Part shown: in pieces, positions 18,408 through 26,018 of the stretch | How the letters are laid out: every line of letters starts with the position of its first letter | Numbering within the stretch: the stretch's first letter is position 1 | Assembly: GCA_030849965.1 (NCBI GenBank) | Contig: JAVDKL010000001.1 | Span: forward strand, 1,842,554 to 1,906,553 | Reading direction: 5' to 3' | Length of the DNA stretch: 64,000 nucleotides | DNA from: Schauerella fraxinea | GTDB taxonomy: Bacteria; Pseudomonadota; Gammaproteobacteria; Burkholderiales; Burkholderiaceae_B | The notes under the pieces: model-generated | What the model was told of the DNA's origin: nothing | The model's database searches: none | What the model saw: only the letters and a program-made list of their open reading frames with translations | Position numbers and translations under genes: made by a program

Positions 18408-19342
18408 TGCGAGGCTCCAGATTGTGCGGGTGCCGCTTGCGGTGCGGAGGGCGAAGCGACCGTGCCCTCGGGGGCCGGCGCGCCTTCAGATGGATTCTGC
18501 GCATTCGGCATATCGGCAGGCTGTGCGCCGCGTTCGAGCGGCGGCAACGCCACGGCGGCGGCATTGCGCTCTTGCGCCGTACGCGGCGTGGCTTCGATGG
18601 CGACACGCTGCGGCGCGGCATCGGCCGCCGCACGCAGTGCGGCCGGCAACGCGTCGGGCGCATGCGCGATCACCCGCACGCGCATGCCGGCATGCTCCAG
18701 GCCGCAGAACTCGGCACAGGTGCCCGCGTACTCGCCCGGCTCATCAGCCTGCAGCCACAACACGTTGGCGCGGCCGGGGATCGCATCGATCTTGCCGCCC
18801 AAACGCGGTACCCAGAAGCTGTGAATCACGTCGGCGCTCTCGATCGTAAAACGCACCGGCTGCCCGGCCGGGATATGAATATCGTTGGCATCTCGCGCCG
18901 GCGCTTGCGCTGTCCCCGGGTAGCGCACTTCCCACCACCATTGATGGCCGCGCACATGAACGTCGAAAGGTTTGCCACCCACCAATGGATTGCGCAACGC
19001 GTCGCCCGCAGGCAGGCCCCAGATCAGCAACGCCGTCATCGCCACGGTGGGCAACACGACGCCACCCAGCACAATCAAGCGCCCCGCGCCGCGCGTCGAC
19101 AATCTGCGCGACCGGCCCCGCATCGCCCAGGCGGCACAGCCAACCACAAAAAACAGCACCGCCGTGACCACGCCCAGCATCCACCACCAGACCCGCGCGA
19201 CCGAGGCACTCGCCGGCCCCGCAGGTTGCAGCGTAGAGAGCGCACCATCGCTGCAACCCGCACACGCCAAGGCGATCAGCAGCAGCCATCCCCTGTGGTA
19301 CTGTGCGAACCAGTTGCCCAGCGAGGCGCGCGCCGCTTGGAT
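18404..19342 (-). CDS. Cytochrome c oxidase subunit II, lipoprotein (CoxM-like)
   Basis: Electron entry subunit. A lipoprotein signal (LLLIALACAGC) is followed by a helix (WWWMLGVVTAVLFFVVGCAAW), a second helix, then the cupredoxin domain with HSFWVP and the CuA site TCAEFCGLEHAGMRV (C-x3-C-x3-H-x2-M). A Pro/Ala/Glu-rich tail of about 75 residues follows; no cytochrome c (CxxCH) domain is fused. The start is problematic: no ATG, GTG or TTG lies where the signal peptide should begin. An ATC at 19340-19342 stands 8 bases after a strong GGAG Shine-Dalgarno and is used here. The nearest ordinary start is a GTG at 19385-19387, which would overlap the divergent DUF2231 gene. Confidence 0.85.
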   Translation of the reverse strand: MQAARASLGNWFAQYHRGWLLLIALACAGCSDGALSTLQPAGPASASVARVWWWMLGVVTAVLFFVVGCAAWAMRGRSRRLSTRGAGRLIVLGGVVLPTVAMTALLIWGLPAGDALRNPLVGGKPFDVHVRGHQWWWEVRYPGTAQAPARDANDIHIPAGQPVRFTIESADVIHSFWVPRLGGKIDAIPGRANVLWLQADEPGEYAGTCAEFCGLEHAGMRVRVIAHAPDALPAALRAAADAAPQRVAIEATPRTAQERNAAAVALPPLERGAQPADMPNAQNPSEGAPAPEGTVASPSAPQAAPAQSGASQ

Positions 19343-19372
19343 CTGGCCCTCTCCTTCTCGAGTATTGCCGTC

Positions 19373-19852
19373 ATGAAGCCCTTTCACCGCCCCCTGCCAA
19401 AGGGCACCGACACGCACGTGGCCATCGCGCGCCACCCCTTGCATCCGATGTTGGTGACCTTTCCGATCGCCTTCTATCTCGGCGCATTCGCGAGCGACGG
19501 CGCCTTCTGGTTCTCGGGCGATCTGTTCTGGGCACGGGCGTCGATGTGGCTCCTGGGCTCGGCTACCGTCATGGGCACGTTGGCCGGTCTGGCCGGCACC
19601 ATCGAATTGTTGTGGGTGGCCGACATCCGTCATCGCGCGGCCAGTTGGACGCACTTCGTCGCGGCAGTGATGTTGTTGGCCGTTGGCGCCATCAATTGGC
19701 TCTTTCGTTTGCGCGACCCGATCGAATCGATTTTGTACGAAGGCATCTACCTTTCCGGCCTGGGGGCTGCACTGGTGGGGACGGCGGGCTGGCTGGGCGG
19801 AAAGTTGGTGTTCGAGCATCAAGTCGGGGTCGAGGAATCGGATGAAAATTAA
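19373..19852 (+). CDS. DUF2231 domain membrane protein
   Basis: 159-residue inner-membrane protein with about four transmembrane helices. The N-terminal HPLHPMLVTFPIAFYLGAF is the hallmark of DUF2231, a family often found beside oxidases and other redox membrane proteins; its histidines have been suggested to bind a cofactor, which is not proven. Starts only about 30 bp from the divergent coxM-like gene, so regulation is probably linked. The 3' end overlaps the converging CopD-like gene by four bases. No Shine-Dalgarno is obvious ahead of the ATG. Confidence 0.82.
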   Translation: MKPFHRPLPKGTDTHVAIARHPLHPMLVTFPIAFYLGAFASDGAFWFSGDLFWARASMWLLGSATVMGTLAGLAGTIELLWVADIRHRAASWTHFVAAVMLLAVGAINWLFRLRDPIESILYEGIYLSGLGAALVGTAGWLGGKLVFEHQVGVEESDEN

Positions 19853-20262
19853 AACGGCTTGGCCATCACGAGCCAAAGCGTAAGCGGCACCAGCACGGTC
19901 GGCGCCAGCATCATGGCCAACGAGCGCGCGGGTTTGAACGAATGGGGCCGCACGTCGATGGCCGTCACCATCCGGCCGCATTGCAGGTGATAGAACACCA
20001 TCAGGGCCACCACCGTAAGTTTGGCCACGAACCATAGCCCGCCCGCGCCCGCGACGACGGCAAGAAACGTACCGCTCACGATCGCGATAATGGCGGCCGG
20101 CGACACCAGCACCACATACACGACGCGCGCCATCACATGCGCACGATGCAAAGCGCTCCGATCCGGCGCGCGCGCGATCTCGGCGAACACGGCCGGCAGA
20201 TAGAACAATCCGCCGCACCAGATCACCAAAGCCGCGATATGTAATGCTTTGAGCCACACCAC
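19849..20262 (-). CDS. CopD-like membrane protein
   Basis: 137-residue integral membrane protein with four predicted helices (MVWLKALHIAALVIWCGGLF at the start, MLAPTVLVPLTLWLVMA at the end). The first helix has LKALHIAALVIWCGGLFYLP, which fits the CopD/HemJ superfamily. Histidines in the helices could bind heme or copper. Nearby oxidase genes make a role in heme or copper handling plausible, but this is inference. It is transcribed away from fur, and the fur terminator lies between them. Confidence 0.75.
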   Translation of the reverse strand: MVWLKALHIAALVIWCGGLFYLPAVFAEIARAPDRSALHRAHVMARVVYVVLVSPAAIIAIVSGTFLAVVAGAGGLWFVAKLTVVALMVFYHLQCGRMVTAIDVRPHSFKPARSLAMMLAPTVLVPLTLWLVMAKPF

Positions 20263-20274
20263 GATGCGTTTTCC

Positions 20275-20311
20275 AAAAACAAAAGACCAGTCCGATAGTA
20301 CCGGACTGGTC
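20275..20311 (-). terminator. Rho-independent terminator of fur
   Basis: A perfect 10-bp stem (20285-20294 with 20302-20311, 7-base loop) is followed on the minus strand by a T-rich run (20275-20284, TTTTGTTTTT). It lies about 125 bp after the fur stop codon and just before the CopD-like start. Confidence 0.85.
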
Positions 20312-20437
20312 TGGCATTTATGCGCTGCAAACGATAGAACGCCGCTAGGGCGCGGTCAGTGTGCGGGAGGTCGGGCCGGTAGCGGCGTGACGAATCAGGC
20401 CGGCAAGCGCACGAAGCGCGGCGGCTGACGCCCGACG

Positions 20438-20842
20438 TTACTTGGGATCACCGTACAACGTGATCGAGTAATCCGAGAGGTTGTAGCCCATATCGAGCGC
20501 GATTTTCTGCAGACGTTTTTCGATTTGCGGATCGAAAAATTCTTTGACCTCGCCCGTTTGCGAGCACACCAGGTGACCATGATGGCGCTCGCCATCGTTG
20601 AGCTCGTACACCGCCCGATTGCCACCCAACTGACTGCGCTTGAGCAGATCCGCATGCTCGAATTGCGTGAGCACGCGGTAAACGGTGGCCAGGCCCATTT
20701 CGACGCCTTCGTTCATCAGCAACCGATAGACATCCTCGGCGCTCAGATGGCGCTGGCCGCTATTGCGAAAGATATCCAGAATCTTCAGGCGGGGGAACGT
20801 GACCTTCAGGCCACTGCTCTTGAGTTCGATCGCGTCAGTCAC
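20438..20842 (-). CDS. fur: Ferric uptake regulator Fur
   Basis: 134-residue iron-responsive repressor. The DNA-binding half has [16 protein letters not shown] and [25 protein letters not shown]. The metal-binding half has the HHGHLVC stretch and [12 protein letters not shown]. It lacks the Cys-rich C-terminal tail and second CxxC seen in E. coli Fur, as do many betaproteobacterial Fur proteins. It probably controls the two TonB-receptor loci in this window. bamE/omlA, the common divergent neighbour of fur in this group, is not here. Upstream is an orphan metQ-like gene on the same strand, 86 bp away. Confidence 0.95.
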   Translation of the reverse strand: MTDAIELKSSGLKVTFPRLKILDIFRNSGQRHLSAEDVYRLLMNEGVEMGLATVYRVLTQFEHADLLKRSQLGGNRAVYELNDGERHHGHLVCSQTGEVKEFFDPQIEKRLQKIALDMGYNLSDYSITLYGDPK

Positions 20843-20928
20843 GAGATACTCCGGAATGTAGAGACAACGGTAGCGGCCACGATGACGCGTCTATCCGTTC
20901 CGACCCACTGAAACAATATAGCATCGCC

Positions 20929-21756
20929 CTACCAGGGGAAGGCGATGAGATCGCCATACAGGCGACGCAGCGTTGCCTTGACCTCGGGCGACTGCTGATA
21001 GATCGCAATGAAGCGCTGCAAACGCGGGTCGTTGGCGCGCGCAGGCAGCGCCACCCAACGAATCGCATAACGTCGCACATTATCCGCGTCTTGGTTGTCG
21101 AATGCCAGACCATCTTTCTCGTCCAGCCCGCCATGCTTGGCAAACGTGGTGTACGTCACCGACGCCGTCACATCGTCGAATGACCGGGCGGCTTGCGATC
21201 CCTCGATCTGAATGAACTTCAAACGCTTCGGGTTATCGGTGATATCGGCGATGGTGGCTTGATGGGTCACGCCGGATTTCAACGTGATGAGTTTGATCGA
21301 CTGCAAGAGCAACAAGGCTCGGCCGGTATTGACCGGGTCCGACGGAATGCCGATCGTTGCGCCATCCGGCATGGGGTCGCCGCGCTTGAGCTTCTTGGAG
21401 AAAAGGCCGATCGTGGTCGAGTAGCCATAGGCAATCGGCGTGAGGTTCGTTTTGCGGCTGGCGTTGAACTGCTCCAAGAACGGGGCGTGCTGGAAAAAGT
21501 TGGCATCCACCGAGCCTTCAGCCACCGCCGTATTGGGCATGACCCAGTCGCTGAACTCGACCAGTTGCACCTCCAACCCTTCACGCTTGGCCTGCGCAAT
21601 GGCTTGCTCGGTCGCTTCGTTGGCCACGCTGGGAATCACAGCGATGCGCAGCGGCTTTTCGGCCGCCTGAGCGACGGTGATGCCGGTGAGCGATACCAGG
21701 GAGATCAGCGCCGCGTTGAGCAAAGCGCGGCGGGAAAAACGAAGGGGAGCGAACAT
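20929..21756 (-). CDS. MetQ/NlpA-family substrate-binding protein
   Basis: 275-residue periplasmic binding protein of the NlpA lipoprotein family, which mostly bind methionine. The family block VPSVANEATEQAIAQAKREG, VEFSDWVMPNTAVAEGSVDANFFQH, GIPSDPVNTGRALLLLQ is well kept. It is not a lipoprotein: the signal peptide (RFSRRALLNAALISLVSLTG then VAQA) lacks a lipobox Cys and carries a twin-arginine-like SRRALL. No ABC ATPase (MetN) or permease (MetI) gene is nearby, so its partner is encoded elsewhere. The ATG at 21754-21756 was chosen because it starts the signal peptide directly. Confidence 0.88.
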   Translation of the reverse strand: MFAPLRFSRRALLNAALISLVSLTGITVAQAAEKPLRIAVIPSVANEATEQAIAQAKREGLEVQLVEFSDWVMPNTAVAEGSVDANFFQHAPFLEQFNASRKTNLTPIAYGYSTTIGLFSKKLKRGDPMPDGATIGIPSDPVNTGRALLLLQSIKLITLKSGVTHQATIADITDNPKRLKFIQIEGSQAARSFDDVTASVTYTTFAKHGGLDEKDGLAFDNQDADNVRRYAIRWVALPARANDPRLQRFIAIYQQSPEVKATLRRLYGDLIAFPW

Positions 21757-21848
21757 AGAATGTCCATGACGTGAGCGGTTTGCCGGATCATAGCCCGGCA
21801 TGCGACGTGCGGCGCGCAGAACCCCTGCACCGTTTAAGGAATTAATCG

Positions 21849-22889
21849 ATGACGCATTCTTTTCGTCTTGCCGGCTCTACTGCGGCGCTTGTGATGGCGG
21901 GTCTCTTTGCCGCTGCCGCACCCGCTGCGGCGCAGTCGGCGCCCGCGGCAGGATCGGGCCCCACCTACGGCCCGGAACTGCAAGGGTTCGACTACGCCTA
22001 TCCCGTTCGGGATTTCGTGTTTCGCTCGCAAGGCAAACCCATGAAGATGGCGTACCTCGACGTGACGCCCGCGCAGCCCAATGGCCGCACCGTCGTGCTG
22101 CTGCACGGCAAGAACTTCTGCGCCGGCACGTGGGAACAGACGATCGCCGCATTGAGCAGCGCCGGCTACCGCGTGGTGGCGCCGGATCAGATCGGCTTCT
22201 GCAAATCGAGCAAACCCGACGGCTATCAATACACCTTCCAGCAACTGGCCGACAACACGCACCGTTTGCTGGCGCACCTGGGCGTCACGAATGCCTCGGT
22301 GATGGGTCACTCCATGGGCGGCATGCTGGCGACCCGCTACGCGCTGCTGTATCCCGAGAGCACGGACCGCCTGTTGATGGTGAACCCGATCGGCCTGGAG
22401 GACTGGAAAGCGTTGGGCGTGCCGTATCAGACCGTCGATCAGTGGTACGCCTCGGAGCGCAAGACGTCGTTTGCCGGCATCAAGAAATACCAGCAGGCCA
22501 CGTACTACGCGGGGCATTGGGAGCCCGCCTACGACAAGTGGGTGACGATGCAGGCCGGCATGTTCAATGGCGACGGCGGCGACCGCGTCGCCTGGCATTC
22601 GGCCTTGACATACGACATGGTCTACACGCAACCCGTGGTGTACGAGTTCGATCGGCTGCGGGTGCCCACCACGCTTTTCATCGGTCTGAAGGACAACACG
22701 GCGGTCGGCAAGGGCACCGCGCCGCCGGACGTGCAGCCCACGTTGGGCCGCTATACCGAACTGGGCAAGCGCACGCGGGACCGCATCCCCAATGCGCAAC
22801 TGGTCGAGTTTGACGATCTGGGTCACTCGCCGCAGATTCAGGCGCCAGAACGCTTCCACCGCGCGCTGCTGGATGCGCTGGCAAGCTGA
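21849..22889 (+). CDS. Secreted alpha/beta hydrolase
   Basis: 346-residue hydrolase with a Sec signal peptide (LVMAGLFAAAAPAAAQ). The fold markers are in order: the oxyanion-hole LLHGKNFCAGTW, the nucleophile elbow GHSMGG (Ser), a late acid (FIGLKDNTAVGKG) and the catalytic His of DDLGHSPQIQAPERF. So it is a complete serine hydrolase expected in the periplasm. Substrate unknown; relatives include esterases, haloperoxidase-like enzymes and epoxide hydrolases. Its start is 92 bp from the divergent metQ-like gene. A strong bidirectional terminator follows. Confidence 0.88.
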   Translation: MTHSFRLAGSTAALVMAGLFAAAAPAAAQSAPAAGSGPTYGPELQGFDYAYPVRDFVFRSQGKPMKMAYLDVTPAQPNGRTVVLLHGKNFCAGTWEQTIAALSSAGYRVVAPDQIGFCKSSKPDGYQYTFQQLADNTHRLLAHLGVTNASVMGHSMGGMLATRYALLYPESTDRLLMVNPIGLEDWKALGVPYQTVDQWYASERKTSFAGIKKYQQATYYAGHWEPAYDKWVTMQAGMFNGDGGDRVAWHSALTYDMVYTQPVVYEFDRLRVPTTLFIGLKDNTAVGKGTAPPDVQPTLGRYTELGKRTRDRIPNAQLVEFDDLGHSPQIQAPERFHRALLDALAS

Positions 22890-22935
22890 TGCTGCAACAC
22901 AGCTCGGGCGTGGCCTCTCTCACGCGCGCCCGATG

Positions 22936-22977
22936 AAAAAAGGGCTCCCAACGGTCGATCGTTGGGAGCCCTTTTCT
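22936..22977. terminator. Strong bidirectional terminator
   Basis: A perfect 14-bp stem (22940-22953 with 22960-22973), 6-base loop, flanked by an A-tract on the left and TTTTC on the right. It ends the plus-strand hydrolase transcript and can also end the converging methyltransferase transcript. Confidence 0.92.
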
Positions 22978-23038
22978 TGCGGCTATCGCTTTTCATGCAG
23001 CCAGTCATGTGTGCGACCACGCGCTTTCAGTGCCAGCG

Positions 23039-23602
23039 TTATTTCTGCGGCACCGTCCAGAAATACACCGACTTGCCTTCCACCGTGAGCGTTTGATCCG
23101 GCTTCCAGTCGCCCATATCGAACGCGTGCGAAACGATCCGCGTGCCGGGTTTGAGCGCCAGCAACTTCGGCCGCAACTTCAGATTGAGCGACGGCAGCAA
23201 ATACAGGCTGATCACCGTGGCCTTGGACAGATCCTGTTCGAACAGATCGCCTTCGACGAATTTAACCTTGTCGGTCACGCCCTGCTCTTTCGCGTTGGCG
23301 TTGGCCTCCTTGATGCGCTGGGGATCGAGATCGAAGCCGATACCGGTGGTGCCGAATTTCTTGGCCGCGGTCACAGGAATGCGGCCATCGCCCGACCCGA
23401 GGTCATACAGCACATCGTCCTTACCCACCTTGGCCACTTCGAGCATTGCGTCGACCACGGCAGGCGGCGTCGGCACATAGATCACGTCAGGGCTGCGCGG
23501 CTGAGTGGTCTTGGTGACTTCCAATTGCGCGTGGGCTGCAGTCTGAACGCCGAGCGTGGCGGTCAACACTGCCGCAGTCAGGAAGGCATAACGTTTTTTC
23601 AT
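23039..23602 (-). CDS. Exported class I SAM-methyltransferase-fold protein
   Basis: 187-residue protein with a Sec signal peptide (KKRYAFLTAAVLTATLGV up to AAHAQ) followed by a methyltransferase Rossmann fold. The SAM motif I is DVLYDLGSGDGRIPVTAAK, with the acidic motif II GIGFDLDPQRI and the GDLFEQD motif. It resembles the small exported SAM-dependent methyltransferases annotated in many proteobacteria. Export is odd because SAM is not known in the periplasm. The ATG at 23600-23602 starts the signal peptide exactly. It is 31 bp after the APC permease stop on the same strand. The substrate is unknown. Confidence 0.85.
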   Translation of the reverse strand: MKKRYAFLTAAVLTATLGVQTAAHAQLEVTKTTQPRSPDVIYVPTPPAVVDAMLEVAKVGKDDVLYDLGSGDGRIPVTAAKKFGTTGIGFDLDPQRIKEANANAKEQGVTDKVKFVEGDLFEQDLSKATVISLYLLPSLNLKLRPKLLALKPGTRIVSHAFDMGDWKPDQTLTVEGKSVYFWTVPQK

Positions 23603-23633
23603 AGTCGACTCTCCGGAAGGTTCCAAGGACAAA

Positions 23634-25019
23634 TCAGGATACGGGGCGACGATCGACGTGCTGCTTGCGCACGTAGAGCAGAACGCCCCCGATGATCAGC
23701 ACGGCCACGCCCACGAAGGCGCCCCGGCCGGTGTAGACCACACTCGAATACAGCAGGTACAGGCTGCTGCCGATAAAGATCAGCGGCGTAATGGGATAGA
23801 GCGGCACGCGGAACGGGCGCGGATGATCGGGCCAACGGCGACGCAGCACGAAGAGCGCCACGCCTGAGAGCACGAAGAACAACCAGAACACCGGCGCGGT
23901 GAATTCCACCATTGTCTTGAAGCCGCTATACGTGAACGCGCCGAAGGCCACGAGCGCCAGCGAAATCGCCGATTGCGTGAGCAACGCGCGCGTGGGCACG
24001 TCGTGGCGGGCGTTCCACTTGCCGAGATAGCGAAACATGGGTTCGTCGCAACCGAAGGCATAAGTGGTGCGCGCGCCCAGCAGGATCGTGGCGTTGGCTG
24101 AGGTCAAGGCCGAGATGGCAATCAACAGACTGATGATTTGCGCGCCGCGATCGCCCATCACTGCGCGCAGCGTATCGGCAGCGACGGCCGTGGATCCCGA
24201 CACGCCCGCCAACCCCAGCACCTTGAAAAACGCCGCGTTCACGAGCAGGTACGCGACCGTGATAATGGCCAGACTCCAGAAGAGCGCACGCGGCAGATTG
24301 CGTTGCGGATTGACGATCTCGGCCGACGCGTACGCGGCCTCGTTCCAACCGCCATAGGTAAAGATCACGAAGACGAGGATGAGCCCCCACTGCGTGATTT
24401 GCGGCGACGTCGATGCGGCCGCCGCAGCAGGCGCGGCGCTCGGGGCCATCGTCAATCCGACAACGATGATGAGCAGCACGCCGCCTACTTCGAGTGCGGT
24501 CAGGATATTCTGCGTGCGCGATCCCGACTTCAACCCGATCACATTCAGGGCGGTCATCACCACGATCATGGCGACGGCATAGAAGGCGGAAGAATGCGCG
24601 CCGAGGCTGTAGATTTCGGTGGCGTAATCGCCAAACACGTACCCCAGCACGGCGATGGAGCCGGTGGGGATCACCGTCAATCGCGCCCAGGCAAACAGGA
24701 AGCCGATTTTCTCGCCGAATGCCAAGCGCAGAAAGTGATAATCGCCGCCCGCGTGCGGATGCGACGTGGTGAGTTCGGCGTAGCACAGCGCGCCCGCAAG
24801 CGCGATGAAGCCGCCCAATGTCCACGCGATGAAGGCGTCTTGCATTGACGCCGCATTGCTGGCGATCAATGCGGGTGAACTGAAAATCCCTGCCCCGATC
24901 ACAATGCCGATAATGAGCGACATCACGTCCATCGTGGACAGCAGGCGTTTGGGCTGGGCGTCGGTCGTGACCGATGCAGCGGACGGCGACGCCGTTGCGG
25001 CTGGGGAATCAGAGGGCAT
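23634..25019 (-). CDS. APC-family amino acid permease
   Basis: 461-residue inner-membrane amino acid/polyamine permease with about 12 helices. The first helix has SLIIGIVIGAGIFSSPALIA, the GxG substrate-backbone-binding motif of APC transporters. Also present: AGALCYAELTTSHPHAGGDYHFL and FIFTYGGWNEAAYASAEI. The ATG at 25017-25019 was preferred to a TTG 51 bases upstream because it lies nearer the first helix and leaves an ordinary Ser/Ala-rich tail. It probably forms a unit with the methyltransferase gene behind it. Substrate unknown. Confidence 0.9.
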   Translation of the reverse strand: MPSDSPAATASPSAASVTTDAQPKRLLSTMDVMSLIIGIVIGAGIFSSPALIASNAASMQDAFIAWTLGGFIALAGALCYAELTTSHPHAGGDYHFLRLAFGEKIGFLFAWARLTVIPTGSIAVLGYVFGDYATEIYSLGAHSSAFYAVAMIVVMTALNVIGLKSGSRTQNILTALEVGGVLLIIVVGLTMAPSAAPAAAAASTSPQITQWGLILVFVIFTYGGWNEAAYASAEIVNPQRNLPRALFWSLAIITVAYLLVNAAFFKVLGLAGVSGSTAVAADTLRAVMGDRGAQIISLLIAISALTSANATILLGARTTYAFGCDEPMFRYLGKWNARHDVPTRALLTQSAISLALVAFGAFTYSGFKTMVEFTAPVFWLFFVLSGVALFVLRRRWPDHPRPFRVPLYPITPLIFIGSSLYLLYSSVVYTGRGAFVGVAVLIIGGVLLYVRKQHVDRRPVS

Positions 25020-25247
25020 GGGATTCGACTCGGATGGCAGGCGGGCGGGAAAGTAACCCCTTACTGACAATGAGCTTAAAGTAATAATTCCCCATGCTGC
25101 ATCGCAAAAATGTGACGAGGCGAAACAAGGAAGGATTATTCGCGCGCAGTTGGCAAACGCCGCGCAATGCCCATTGGCGATCGCTGCGAACCGTCTATGT
25201 TTATGCCTGCAAACCGCGGATTGACCAGGCTGACAACTTCGCGCTGG

Positions 25248-26018
25248 CTATGCCTGCGAACGCGGTCGAATCAGCGACTGGCTAAGCATTCGCACCGCGT
25301 CGTGCGGCGACGCCTCCAGATAGGCGAGCAGCTTGATCATGAAGGCGGCCGTCGCCGTCTCCGGCACACGTTTAAGCCACGTCAGCGCGCCCGACACATC
25401 GCCCAACGCGATCAAACCGCGCGCGTAATTGAACTGCCCACGAAAATCGCCGCCCGCAGCCGCTTGGGCGTAGCACGTCAGCGCGGCCTGGGCATCGTGA
25501 GCGACCACCCAGCCTTCTTCGTAGAAGCCGCCGATCAGATTGATGGATTTGATGTGACCGAGTGCCCGTGCGCGCTGCAACAACGCAAACGCGGCGGGCT
25601 TGTCTTCAGCTACGCCGCGGCCGAGCGCCAGGCTGGTCGCATAGTTGTACATGCCCCAATCGAGCCCAGCTTCCGCAGCCAAGCGAAACCAATAGGCCGC
25701 CACATCCGCCTGCGGCGACACGCCCCAACCATTCTCGTAGCATCGGCCCACCATGTTCATGCTCATCGCATGCCCGGTTTGCGCGGCCCGTTTGAACCAC
25801 GCCAGGGCGCTCGCCGCATCGCGCGGCACCCCGTCGCCATCGAGCAGCCATTGGCCATACACCGCTTGCGCATCCACCACGCCGAGGTCGGCCGCGGCCG
25901 CCACCCAGGGGATGGCGTGCTCGCGAGGGCCGGCCAGGATCGCGGCAAAACCCGCCGCATCCAGGCGATTCAGATCCCGCGCCGTGACGGGCGGGTGTTC
26001 AGTACTTGACGTTGACAC
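25248..26018 (-). CDS. Sel1-repeat (TPR-like) protein of the iron-uptake block
   Basis: 256-residue protein of Sel1-like helix-turn-helix repeats, for example AQAVYGQWLLDGDGVPRDAASALAWFKRAA and MSMNMVGRCYENGWGVSPQ in part; about five repeats fill it. No signal peptide is visible, so it is probably cytoplasmic. Start taken as GTG at 26016-26018, which overlaps the end of the TonB receptor gene by 20 bases; an ATG at 26054 is also in frame. Sel1 genes between a Fiu/PiuA receptor and a PiuC dioxygenase are common in Pseudomonas and Bordetella, and here it trails the receptor. Role unknown, presumably protein-protein contact. Confidence 0.8.
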   Translation of the reverse strand: MSTSSTEHPPVTARDLNRLDAAGFAAILAGPREHAIPWVAAAADLGVVDAQAVYGQWLLDGDGVPRDAASALAWFKRAAQTGHAMSMNMVGRCYENGWGVSPQADVAAYWFRLAAEAGLDWGMYNYATSLALGRGVAEDKPAAFALLQRARALGHIKSINLIGGFYEEGWVVAHDAQAALTCYAQAAAGGDFRGQFNYARGLIALGDVSGALTWLKRVPETATAAFMIKLLAYLEASPHDAVRMLSQSLIRPRSQA

